Source of the DNA: an uncultured Aquimarina sp.
Lineage (GTDB): Bacteria > Bacteroidota > Bacteroidia > Flavobacteriales > Flavobacteriaceae
DNA length: 64,000 nt
Direction of reading: 5' to 3'
Assembly: GCA_947502885.1 (NCBI GenBank)
Contig: CANNBP010000017.1
Coordinates: 81,424 to 145,423, forward strand
This document shows positions 56,406 to 63,920 of this stretch, in pieces. Each line of letters opens with the position of its first letter. Within the stretch, counting starts at the first letter, position 1. The position numbers and the translations under genes were made by a program. A model generated the notes under the pieces. The model was given only the letters and a program-made list of their open reading frames with translations, was not told the origin of the DNA and did no database searches.

Positions 56406-57404
56406 CTATTTCAGATATTGTTTTAAGAATTTGTTCAGTTCCTTAAATATTTCCTTTGATTCAGGAATGTTAGAGTAAATAAGATAATCAATATGAGAAA
56501 GTCCCTCATAAACATTGAGTTCAGCTATAATACCTGCCTGTTTTAATTTTCTATGAGCCCTTACCACATCACTTAAAAATAGATCTCTAGTTCCTATTAC
56601 TAAATGAGTAGGTGGAAATAAAGTAAAATCACCATATATTGGTGAAATAAGTGGTTTTTTTAAATCATTCTCCCCTGCATAGAATTTAGCAGCCTCTTTT
56701 AGCCATCCTTCATAGCTAATTAAGATGTGGTCTATTCCTTCATTTGTGAAGTGAGAGTCTCCTGTTTTTGTTAAATCAACCCATGGACTCCCCGCAAAGA
56801 TTGCTTTAGGTAAATCAAGGTTTAATACTTTTAATTGGTGAATGGCTGCAAAAGCTAAGCCTCCACCAGCTGAAGAACCACCAATGGCAATATTCTCAGG
56901 AGATGTTTTCTTAAGTAGTTCTTTATAAATAGTAATTACATCTTCTAGTCCTGCAGGATAAGGGTGGGTTGGAGGCATTCTATAGTCAATGGAAATAACT
57001 TCGATATTAGCCAATGCTGCAATCAGTATGCCTTCATGTATACTTGCTTCGCCACCTCCAAAAATATGCCCACCAGGATGCAAATGAATAAACAGGTGTT
57101 CAGTATGTTGTTCATCAATTTTTAATGGTGTAAGGCGTCTAACGGTAACTCCTTTGATAATTTCTTTCTCCGAAGAAACCTTAAGTTCTTTTTTAAGTTT
57201 CTCTACCTCGTTAATTGTATACCCATCAAGCTCTTGTATGAATCCTTCTCTGAAGGACTCCTCAGTTATCGTAAACCTTTTGTTTTCCTCAATATTTGGA
57301 GTTTTCTCAGCTGAAAGAATTTTTCTAAACTGATCGCTCGATGCTAAAGGAATTGGAATGTTTTTTTTGGGTAACATCCAACTATTCGAAATTTTGGATT
57401 TCAT
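56406..57404 (-). CDS. Cassette gene: alpha/beta hydrolase, HSL-type esterase
   Basis: 332 residues. The oxyanion region is HLHPGGHIFGGGEA and the nucleophile elbow GGSSAGGGLAFA (Ser near 177). DLTKTGDSHFTNEG and GLSHIDYL supply the expected acid and His. It belongs to the hormone-sensitive-lipase-like esterases. It follows a 37-codon lipoprotein leader ORF in another frame (57412-57525), so it may have lost a signal peptide by frameshift. Part of a multi-gene unit with NTF2-like, RidA-like and AraC genes. Confidence 0.86.
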   Translation of the reverse strand: MKSKISNSWMLPKKNIPIPLASSDQFRKILSAEKTPNIEENKRFTITEESFREGFIQELDGYTINEVEKLKKELKVSSEKEIIKGVTVRRLTPLKIDEQHTEHLFIHLHPGGHIFGGGEASIHEGILIAALANIEVISIDYRMPPTHPYPAGLEDVITIYKELLKKTSPENIAIGGSSAGGGLAFAAIHQLKVLNLDLPKAIFAGSPWVDLTKTGDSHFTNEGIDHILISYEGWLKEAAKFYAGENDLKKPLISPIYGDFTLFPPTHLVIGTRDLFLSDVVRAHRKLKQAGIIAELNVYEGLSHIDYLIYSNIPESKEIFKELNKFLKQYLK

Positions 57405-57411
57405 TTTTTGT

Positions 57412-57525
57412 TCAATTGATTTTTGGTTGATTGATTTTTGGTTGATTTTTGATAGAATTTTGCTTGTTTTGACAAGAGATTATCAATAAGAAACCTATTA
57501 GAACGATTAATTTTGAGTGTACCAT
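57412..57525 (-). pseudogene. Lipoprotein leader ORF out of frame with the esterase
   Basis: 37 codons starting MVHSKLIVLIGFLLIISCQN with a lipobox, ending in tandem NQPKI repeats. The DNA is a slippage-prone TTGATTTTTGGTTGA repeat. The frame closes 8 nt before the esterase ATG. Either a tiny lipoprotein or the detached leader of the esterase. Confidence 0.45.
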
Positions 57526-57562
57526 AATTGCTTTATGCCTCACTAAACCTGAAGAAAGTTTA

Positions 57563-57940
57563 TTACTGTTCTTTAACATGCCACCACTCTCTAAAGCAAG
57601 TACACTGTGCGTTACTATCAAAATTAGCCATGAGGTACCCATCAATTTCAACTTTTTCTCCAGTAGCAACAATAGTAAATATTGCCCACCAATGAGCTAA
57701 TCCAGTTTCTTTGGAAACCGTAGCACTATCATAACCAAAATTTACGTCTTTTTGTGTGGCAAGGGCATTAGTCGTCCAGTAATGATGAATACCTTCTCTT
57801 CCTTTAAAAGGGGCAGCAAAAGGTGTTTTGTAATAAAGTGAGTCTTCCGCGAAGATTTCAATTATAGCATCTGGATCAAGCGTTTCCCACGCTTTTCCAT
57901 ATAAATTAAGCCAGTTTGTGAATTTTTCGTGATCTATCAT
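57563..57940 (-). CDS. Cassette gene: SnoaL/NTF2-like protein
   Basis: 125 residues. WLNLYGKAWETLDPDAIIEI, FAEDSLYYKTPF and KGREGIHHYWTTN are typical of SnoaL-like NTF2 folds with a central cavity. A small enzyme or binding protein in the esterase/RidA/AraC unit; substrate unknown. Confidence 0.82.
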   Translation of the reverse strand: MIDHEKFTNWLNLYGKAWETLDPDAIIEIFAEDSLYYKTPFAAPFKGREGIHHYWTTNALATQKDVNFGYDSATVSKETGLAHWWAIFTIVATGEKVEIDGYLMANFDSNAQCTCFREWWHVKEQ

Positions 57941-57974
57941 AATTTTGTTTTTTTTTAATGGTTATATTAAAAAT

Positions 57975-58442
57975 TTAATTCTTGAGATAAGCTGTAACAT
58001 CTATTTCTATTAACATACCATCGATGGCTAGTCTGGGAACAGGAATTAGTGTAGATGCGGCAAAACTATCTCCATAGAACTTTTGTGCTTCCTCTTTTAA
58101 AATTTCAAGTTTGTCGTAATCGTAGTCTACAATAAGAACTGTTTGCTTGACAACGTTTTTGGGAGATGCTTCATTGGCTTCTAAGGCGATTCGTAAGTTT
58201 TTAAACACCGTTTGAGTTTGAGTTCTAAAATCTTTGAAGGAACTTTCTTCGTCAGATTCGGAACCTACTTGACCAGCTACAAATAGATATCTACCATTTG
58301 TAGGAGCGCTTACCGTTTGAACAAAACAAACTGAAGTAGGGTCAAATAAACCTTTAGGGTTTTTCTTAATTAAAGCAATGTTTTGTTCTGTGCATGATGC
58401 GACTACTAAGATTAGCAGAAACCCTGTAAATAAATTTTTCAT
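57975..58442 (-). CDS. Cassette gene: RidA-family lipoprotein
   Basis: 155 residues. Lipobox VVASC at Cys17 precedes a RidA (YjgF/YER057c) domain: VSAPTNGRYLFVAGQVGSES, FRTQTQTVFKNLRIALEANE and FAASTLIPVPRLAIDGMLIE. The Arg that RidA uses for imine deamination is in the VPRLA block. An envelope-anchored RidA is unusual. In the same unit as the NTF2-like gene. Confidence 0.85.
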   Translation of the reverse strand: MKNLFTGFLLILVVASCTEQNIALIKKNPKGLFDPTSVCFVQTVSAPTNGRYLFVAGQVGSESDEESSFKDFRTQTQTVFKNLRIALEANEASPKNVVKQTVLIVDYDYDKLEILKEEAQKFYGDSFAASTLIPVPRLAIDGMLIEIDVTAYLKN

Positions 58443-58595
58443 ACCAATTAGTTTTATATTTTCGGTAAATTTAATAATAAAGACCCCTTATTTATAGGTC
58501 ATAAACAGGGTGTTAATGGTAATTTATTATGTTTCGTTCTTGTAATTGGAAGTAGTTTGTAATGAAGAAGACAATACAGTTATAGAAAAATATGT

Positions 58596-59522
58596 TTAAA
58601 TACTCAATCTAAACTGTTTAGGAGTCAGTCCTGTATATCGTTTGAAATACTTTATAAAATATGAATCATCTTGGAAGTCCAATGAATAGGCTATTTCTGC
58701 AATTGATTTTTTTGATTGTCTTAGAAGAGATTTAGATTCCATTATCAAGTACTCATTAGTCACCTGTTTTACTGTTTTCCTTGTTTCTTTTTTTACGCAT
58801 TCAGCTAAATAGATGGAGCTAATATTCATTTTTTGCGCATAATATTCGATAGGTTGACGCTTGCTCTTTGTGTTAATGACCAAGTTCTCAAAATTGAAGG
58901 CAATCTCTTGACTTCTGTTTCGTGTAAAATTTACTTCTTTAGTGAATTCCAATTCTTTTTTTGCACTAAACAGGAAGATTGTCAAGTAAGACCTTATTAT
59001 TTCTAAGGAGTCTTTTGTAACTATTTGGTATTCAGTGTTTAATTTTTGAAAAAGATCTATGAATAAATCTTGTTGTCTTTTGTTAAGATTGTAACCTGGT
59101 GAAGTGAAATGATTGAAATATGGAAATTTCTTATAGATGTTTATTATGTTCTCACCAAATAAGAGAAAGTCAGGTTGAAACAGAATCATGAAACTGATAG
59201 AGTCTTTTTCAATCTCTTGCACATTCCAAGTAGTAACTTGTCCGGGAGAAACGAAAGAAAGATTTAGCTGTAAAGGGTTGATGATGTCCTTTCCAACTGC
59301 AACAGTTGCATCATAGCCAATAGCGAATGAGATTTCGAAATAATTATGCTTATAGGAAATAGCGGTATTTTTAGTGACATATTCAGGTTTAAATTCAACA
59401 ATATAGAATTCCTCGCACTTCATACGTGGAGTTCCCAATGCAGAAATATATTCGTTTATGTCTTTGTAAAACTTGATATCAGTTATTTTAAGGTTTAGAG
59501 AAGTATCTTTTCCGCTTGCCAC
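58596..59522 (-). CDS. Cassette gene: AraC-family regulator with element-overlapping start
   Basis: 308 residues. The N-terminal ligand domain starts ITDIKFYKDINEYISALGTP, as in many Bacteroidota AraC proteins. The C-terminal HTH has PIEYYAQKMNISSIYLAECV and LDFQDDSYFIKYFKRYTGLT. The start is GTG at 59520-59522, inside the GCCACTAAC flank next to element E7, so the 5' end has apparently been trimmed to the cassette boundary. Probable regulator of the esterase-NTF2-RidA genes. Confidence 0.85.
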   Translation of the reverse strand: MASGKDTSLNLKITDIKFYKDINEYISALGTPRMKCEEFYIVEFKPEYVTKNTAISYKHNYFEISFAIGYDATVAVGKDIINPLQLNLSFVSPGQVTTWNVQEIEKDSISFMILFQPDFLLFGENIINIYKKFPYFNHFTSPGYNLNKRQQDLFIDLFQKLNTEYQIVTKDSLEIIRSYLTIFLFSAKKELEFTKEVNFTRNRSQEIAFNFENLVINTKSKRQPIEYYAQKMNISSIYLAECVKKETRKTVKQVTNEYLIMESKSLLRQSKKSIAEIAYSLDFQDDSYFIKYFKRYTGLTPKQFRLSI

Positions 59523-59710
59523 TAACGTTCAGTATAAGAAACGTAGGGCAGGTGATAAGCGATACGTTTCGGTTTGGCACTAAGCCAAATATAAATATTT
59601 TGCTTTTATCATTTTTTCGTAAACGCCAAATTTTATATTTGGCGACTTGGTAAATAAACACAGACCTTTTGGTTAAGCCTAAACCGCCCTATGTTTTTTA
59701 TACATTGTTA
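59523..59710. repeat. Cassette element E7 (188 bp)
   Basis: TAACGTTCAGTATAAGAAA...TTTTTTATACATTGTTA. Near copy of E5. The flanks of the neighbouring units differ while the element is conserved. Confidence 0.9.
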
Positions 59711-59718
59711 CCAACTGG

Positions 59719-60396
59719 CTATTTTGTGAATTCGATTATAAGAAAAGAAGATTTCCATACTTTTCCAATATCGTCTTTACTCTTTGCAAAGAGTACATCA
59801 GTCAATTGGCTTGCTTTTATTTTATTAAAAAACCTTTCTGAAATGTAGACTCCTGATGAGTAAAAAGGGATTTTGAACATATCTATTTCTCTGTCAAATG
59901 AACTTTTAAAAACAATCTTTTTTGAGAGAAAAGAATAACTCTCAGAATATTTCAATTCCGCATTTTGTTTTATAAAATCTAATCGTTCTTGATGAGACTC
60001 AAGCTTTTTGAATTCCTTTTTTGATTTGGTTACCCATATTTCGCTTTTTTCAAAGTCAATCCACTCATAAAATCTTTCAAAGTCCTTTTTGTCAAATTTT
60101 AAATAGTTGTATTTATATTTTTTTGTAGTTGGAATTATATTAAATAACTTTTCTTTTCTCTTTACTGAAGCTGATAAAATAGAATACTTCGGTAAGTTTA
60201 ATTCTTTGAAAATATTTAGAGCTTTATTGTTTAAAACATATCCATTAAAATGTGTAGAAAAAAGGATGTCATTCAATTTATTAAACTCATCTCCATCATA
60301 CATTTCACATACTAATATTTTAGTATTTCCTTTTTCAACTTCTGTTTCGTATTCTAAAGCTCCAGAATCATTAAGATGAAAAGTATAGTAGGTCAT
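59719..60396 (-). CDS. Cassette gene: immunity-like protein (Imm11/DUF1629-like end)
   Basis: 225 residues, no signal peptide. The C-terminal block FYSSGVYISERFFNKIKASQ followed by LTDVLF resembles the 'ISERxxxAIExxxLTG' end of DUF1629/Imm11 and Imm43 immunity proteins. No toxin gene is adjacent. Perfect flanks GTTACCAAC (59707-59715) and GTTGGTAAC (60405-60413). Confidence 0.6.
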   Translation of the reverse strand: MTYYTFHLNDSGALEYETEVEKGNTKILVCEMYDGDEFNKLNDILFSTHFNGYVLNNKALNIFKELNLPKYSILSASVKRKEKLFNIIPTTKKYKYNYLKFDKKDFERFYEWIDFEKSEIWVTKSKKEFKKLESHQERLDFIKQNAELKYSESYSFLSKKIVFKSSFDREIDMFKIPFYSSGVYISERFFNKIKASQLTDVLFAKSKDDIGKVWKSSFLIIEFTK

Positions 60397-60409
60397 TTTT
60401 GCTTGTTGG

Positions 60410-60746
60410 TAACAACATTATATACACACTTTCTAAATACAAATGTTTATAAGCATTTGTAAATGTATAATAATCGATTGTTATTTGTTTAGCAGACTAA
60501 AATACAATCTTGATCTAGAAGATACCTGATAATAAATCATAAAATAAGTCAAAAAAGGGAAATCGCACCTTTTTGGGTGTGGTTTTAGAGGGAGTATGTT
60601 TTGGGGCAGATTACCGGGGTTTGCGATCTATTTTGTATTATTAAGTGTACTAATATAAAAACATTAACATGAGTTAGTAATACTATTAAAGTATCATGGT
60701 TTATAACCTAGTTTTGGGAAAATGCTTTACATAGGATATGGTGTTA
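60410..60746. repeat. Cassette element E8 (337 bp, long class)
   Basis: TAACAACATTATATACACA...TAGGATATGGTGTTA. Near copy of E6, 4.4 kb away, with a few short indels. It accounts for the gene-free stretch 60397-60743. Confidence 0.9.
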
Positions 60747-60956
60747 CCTGCTTTTATTTTTCCTTTTTGTTGTTTTGTTCAGTCTATAATTACAAGATTT
60801 ATTTTCTACATATTCTATTTTATGTTCAGATAAAAGTCGGACTATTATTTCTTGAGTTTCATCTTGATTAAGTCCAAGTTGTTCTCCAAGGTCTATTTCA
60901 TTTAGCAGTCCATTATTTTGAGCCAATGCTTTAAAATATCTGTCTTTATTTTTCAT
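60744..60956 (-). CDS. Cassette gene: small winged-helix-like protein
   Basis: 70 residues: RYFKALAQNNGLLNEIDLGE then LGLNQDETQEIIVRLLSEHK looks like a winged-helix DNA-binding fold; basic C-terminus. Its stop TAA lies in GTTACC of element E8. It overlaps the methyltransferase gene by 11 nt, implying coupling. Confidence 0.7.
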   Translation of the reverse strand: MKNKDRYFKALAQNNGLLNEIDLGEQLGLNQDETQEIIVRLLSEHKIEYVENKSCNYRLNKTTKRKNKSR

Positions 60957-61785
60957 AAGTAGTTTGTTTTTTTACTGCTATCATCATATGTGGGCTAAAA
61001 GGTAAAAGATAGCTGTCATTTTCTGTGACTTTTGTAAGTTCGATTAATGTTTTTTTCTTTATTTCGTTTAGCATATTAGCAAAATAGTCTTTATCTAACC
61101 AAGCCATTCCTTCAACTGCATAAGTATTGAGATAGGTTAATTCATGATTTATAAATTCCTCTTTAAGTTGTTCAGGTTTATGATAATAGCCTTCAGCTAA
61201 TAACCAAGGAAAATCACTTGGTGGATTATGTATTCCAGTTGTTAATTCGTCCTTGCACATTTCAAAAAAGGATTTTTTATGAATTAAACCATTTAATAGA
61301 CCTACTAAAGTTGATGCTGTGTAATTAATGGCAAAACCCAAAATAACTCCATCATTTTTCAAAACGCGTTTGGCTTCTTTAATGGTTAAATCTCTATCTT
61401 CTTTTTTTTGAAGATGATAAAGAGGTCCGTGTAGAATTATTAAGTCGGCAAAGTTATTTGGAAAATCTAACTTTCGAGATTCACCTAACTGGATGGAATA
61501 TTTGTTCTTTAGTTTATTATTTCTGTTTTCTGCGATTCTTATGTGTTTAGAAATTGGTTCTACTAAATGAACTTGATGTCCTTTTTTAGCAAGCCATTCC
61601 GAATATTTTCCTGTTCCACCACCTATATCAATGATTTTTGAAGATGTCGAAGGGATATATTTTTCAATGAGTGATTTAATTCTTTCAAATTCAAATATTC
61701 CCATTCCTTTTTCAAGTCGGGTTTCTTCGGATACTTTATTATAGAATACTTCTATATTTCTACTTATTAACTGTTTACTTTTCAT
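60946..61785 (-). CDS. Cassette gene: SAM-dependent methyltransferase
   Basis: 279 residues. Motif I is IIDIGGGTGKYSEWLAKKGH near residue 46, followed by VHLVEPISKHI and ADLIILHGPLYHLQKKEDRD, then LIKEAKRVLKNDGVILGFAI-like post-motifs. A class I methyltransferase of the UbiE/methyltransf_25 type; substrate unknown. In one cassette with the small HTH protein, flanked by GTTACCTGC (60743-60751) and GCAGGTAAC (62064-62072). Confidence 0.87.
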   Translation of the reverse strand: MKSKQLISRNIEVFYNKVSEETRLEKGMGIFEFERIKSLIEKYIPSTSSKIIDIGGGTGKYSEWLAKKGHQVHLVEPISKHIRIAENRNNKLKNKYSIQLGESRKLDFPNNFADLIILHGPLYHLQKKEDRDLTIKEAKRVLKNDGVILGFAINYTASTLVGLLNGLIHKKSFFEMCKDELTTGIHNPPSDFPWLLAEGYYHKPEQLKEEFINHELTYLNTYAVEGMAWLDKDYFANMLNEIKKKTLIELTKVTENDSYLLPFSPHMMIAVKKQTTYEK

Positions 61786-62068
61786 TTTAATTCATGGTAT
61801 TCTTATCACATTTTGAAATGTTAAAAACATAGCAGAGTGATAAAGCAATCGATTTTATAATCAACTGTTTTTGTTTGAAATTTGATAAAATAAATGGATG
61901 TAATTATCTGAGCATTAAAAACCAGAAGATTTTTATGCGTTAATTACTCGTTTTGTCGAGATTGTCTTTTTGGAAAGACTTAGATAATATGTTGAATTAG
62001 TATAACAGACTACAAAGATAGAAATTCTTAATTAATTTCTTTCTCGAGTTGTTGGTTTTAATTGCAGG
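61786..62068. other. AT-rich gene-free stretch upstream of the methyltransferase gene
   Basis: About 280 nt with no ORF, RNA or repeat that I recognise. It belongs to the methyltransferase cassette by position and may hold its promoter. Confidence 0.4.
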
Positions 62069-62255
62069 TAACGTTAAGTATATATTTTCGTGTGACCAGA
62101 AGTTAAGGCACTTCGATTTAGCACGAGCGTATAGCTTTTTGTTTATTGCTAATTTAATTCAAAATGTAATAAATCAAAATGATATACGTGGAAAACCAAA
62201 AAGAAACCACATCTTTTGATTAAACGCAATAAACAGTATGAAATATACCGTGTTG
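62069..62255. repeat. Cassette element E9 (187 bp)
   Basis: TAACGTTAAGTATATATTT...AAATATACCGTGTTG. Interior unlike the other classes (AAAACCAAAAAGAAACCA) but ends fit the family. Confidence 0.82.
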
Positions 62256-62262
62256 TAACCAG

Positions 62263-62421
62263 TTATTTTGATTTTTCCTTTATAGAACACTCAGTATATT
62301 TATCATAAGCCATAACATCAAATACTTTAGATTCTCCTGTTTTTAGCCATTTTTTATAAATCAATTTTCCATTGACATATACATACAGCTCATTGTTTTT
62401 AGTTTCTTTCGTATATACCAT
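62263..62421 (-). CDS. Cassette gene: 52-residue hypothetical protein
   Basis: ATG at 62421, TAA at 62263. It starts MVYTKETKNNELYVYVNGKL, with alternating hydrophilic strands, and ends in Lys/Ser. Too short for a length-60 ORF cutoff but cleanly placed: 6 nt after the stop of the next gene and directly against element E9, within the same cassette flanks. No family recognised. Confidence 0.55.
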   Translation of the reverse strand: MVYTKETKNNELYVYVNGKLIYKKWLKTGESKVFDVMAYDKYTECSIKEKSK

Positions 62422-62427
62422 AAAGTT

Positions 62428-62901
62428 CTATATTCTTATTTCTTTATTGATGTAATCTTCAATTGTATTTTTATCAAATTCATTTTTTAAAATCAATAAA
62501 TCAAAATTTTTATGAGTTCGATAAAACATGAGGAATTTATTTTTACCACTTCTATTTAACACTGAGAATTCAAATCTATTTGGGTCAAATTTGTCAGTTA
62601 TTAAATCTATTTTTTGAGTTCGCTCAAATATTTTTTTGATAAGAATCATTTTGCCACTTTTTTCATCAATTTGTATTTCCGAATAGTAAATCCAAGCCCC
62701 AAAACGATATAGAGTATACCCAATAGCAGTTAATAGTCCAATAAGAATACCGATTAGCAAGTGCCCGAATGATAGAAACGTTACAAAAAAGGTCGAAAGA
62801 GGAACAAATATGATTTCTTTCCAATTTAGTGGAATTCGGTCACTTAAAATATGGGTATTACCATTTTTTAATATTCTGAAATAGTCTTCTTTTTTGTTCA
62901 C
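62428..62901 (-). CDS. Cassette gene: membrane hypothetical protein
   Basis: 157 residues. Two transmembrane helices (about 28-66, LSTFFVTFLSFGHLLIGILI then GLLTAIGYTLYRFG) and a C-terminal soluble part with IQIDEKSGKMILIKKIF-like strands. No family recognised. Cassette flanks GTTGTAACCA (62252-62261) and TGGTTACAAC (62908-62917) are perfect. Confidence 0.65.
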   Translation of the reverse strand: MNKKEDYFRILKNGNTHILSDRIPLNWKEIIFVPLSTFFVTFLSFGHLLIGILIGLLTAIGYTLYRFGAWIYYSEIQIDEKSGKMILIKKIFERTQKIDLITDKFDPNRFEFSVLNRSGKNKFLMFYRTHKNFDLLILKNEFDKNTIEDYINKEIRI

Positions 62902-62913
62902 TTTAATTGGTTA

Positions 62914-63104
62914 CAACGGCTTCGGCTATGATTAGTACGGGAATTGATTAGCGATTAATTTCCGCTTAAGCACTTAGCCAAAACTTTTTATTTTGTTTTA
63001 ATTTTTCATTTTTAAAGCCAAATCAAAAGATTTGGCGGATTTTATAAAAATACGCTAAACTTAATTTTAAGCACAAAACCCCGTATTAATTTCAGCCGTT
63101 GTTG
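62914..63104. repeat. Cassette element E10 (about 191 bp)
   Basis: CAACGGCTTCGGCTATGATT...CCCGTATTAATTTCAGCCGTTGTTG; arms TAGTACGGG/CCCGTATTA. Interior shared with E4 (AAAGCCAAATC..GATTTGGCGG). Right end is less certain by a few nt. Confidence 0.8.
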
Positions 63105-63116
63105 TAGGTAGGCTTT

Positions 63117-63554
63117 TCAGTCTGTTTTTTTTCTCATTAATATAAAAATTACCACATTGATTAAAATCAAACCTATAATCCATTTTTCTTTTGTTCCAAA
63201 TAAGATATTCAATTCAATATTTCCATAAAAAAGGATTGCTGGAATCAATAAACCTATAAGAGACATGAATAATTTTTTTAATAAGTTTTTTCCTTTCTGA
63301 TTGTTTTTAAACCAAAAGATAATTGCTAACCAAATTATTGATGTTGGATAAAATAAAACTCCATTTGTGTGAGATAAAAAACCAAGCCTAACAATCAAGT
63401 CTTTCCTTCCAATTCTGAGAAATTCTAGGTATTTGAAGTGATAATATCCATTCACGATTATCATCAAGTAACCAAATCCAAAAAACATACTAATTAGAAT
63501 CAAGTCTAAGTCTCGATATTTTAGAAATGACTTAATAGTTGTTTTTTCTTTCAT
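63117..63554 (-). CDS. Cassette gene: four-helix membrane protein
   Basis: 145 residues with four predicted transmembrane helices, among them LILISMFFGFGYLMIIV and WIIGLILINVVIFILM. No family recognised. Unlike most units its two flanks (next to E10 and E11) do not match each other, so one end may have been replaced. Confidence 0.65.
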   Translation of the reverse strand: MKEKTTIKSFLKYRDLDLILISMFFGFGYLMIIVNGYYHFKYLEFLRIGRKDLIVRLGFLSHTNGVLFYPTSIIWLAIIFWFKNNQKGKNLLKKLFMSLIGLLIPAILFYGNIELNILFGTKEKWIIGLILINVVIFILMRKKTD

Positions 63555-63581
63555 TAATTAATTTGAGTATTGAATATTGTC

Positions 63582-63747
63582 TAACGTTATAAGTACGTGT
63601 TGTAGCAAGGCAAAATGTTACCTTGCTTTTCGATTATTCTGCGCTGTGATTGCTAACTTTTCCATTCTGCAAACATTGCGCCTTACCAAAAATACAATAA
63701 CCATTCGATTGATAACTTAGCTGCTATGATCACATCATACAGTGTTA
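63582..63747. repeat. Cassette element E11 (166 bp)
   Basis: TAACGTTATAAGTACGTGTT...CACATCATACAGTGTTA. Close relative of E3 (GCAAGGCAAAATGTTACC, GCTGCTATGATCACAT). Confidence 0.88.
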
Positions 63748-63920
63748 TCTACTGGCTTTTTATTCCGATTTATTATTAGTTCATTATTAGTTCCATTTGG
63801 TAATTCTGTTAAGTAATCATTCATCCATAATATCTCAATTACTTTTCGCATATTATTTGATTCATCATTTAAAATCAAACTCATTTCTTTTAATGAATCC
63901 GTTGTCTTTATGAATTTCAT
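63735..63920 (-). CDS. Cassette gene: 61-residue hypothetical protein
   Basis: Starts MKFIKTTDSLKEMSLILNDE and ends ...PVDNTV. The last codons GAT AAC ACT GTA TGA lie within element E11, so the element encodes the C-terminal tail. No family recognised. The upstream side (63921-64000) may reach another element beyond the window: GTAGAT at 63965-63970 echoes the ATCTAC after E11. Confidence 0.6.
   Translation of the reverse strand: MKFIKTTDSLKEMSLILNDESNNMRKVIEILWMNDYLTELPNGTNNELIINRNKKPVDNTV

Noticed and set aside
57526..57672. Upstream extension of the lipoprotein leader ORF
   Set aside because: It overlaps the NTF2-like gene in another frame and lacks any leader before the internal ATG at 57525.
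51155..63747. Interpretation of the elements as classical integron attC sites
   Set aside because: Ends do not follow GTTRRRY/RYYYAAC and several elements exceed usual attC length; kept as integron-like only.
51155..63747. Interpretation of the elements as plain MITEs
   Set aside because: Simple insertion would give direct target duplications; instead the flanks are unit-specific inverted repeats and all genes share one orientation. Not fully excluded.
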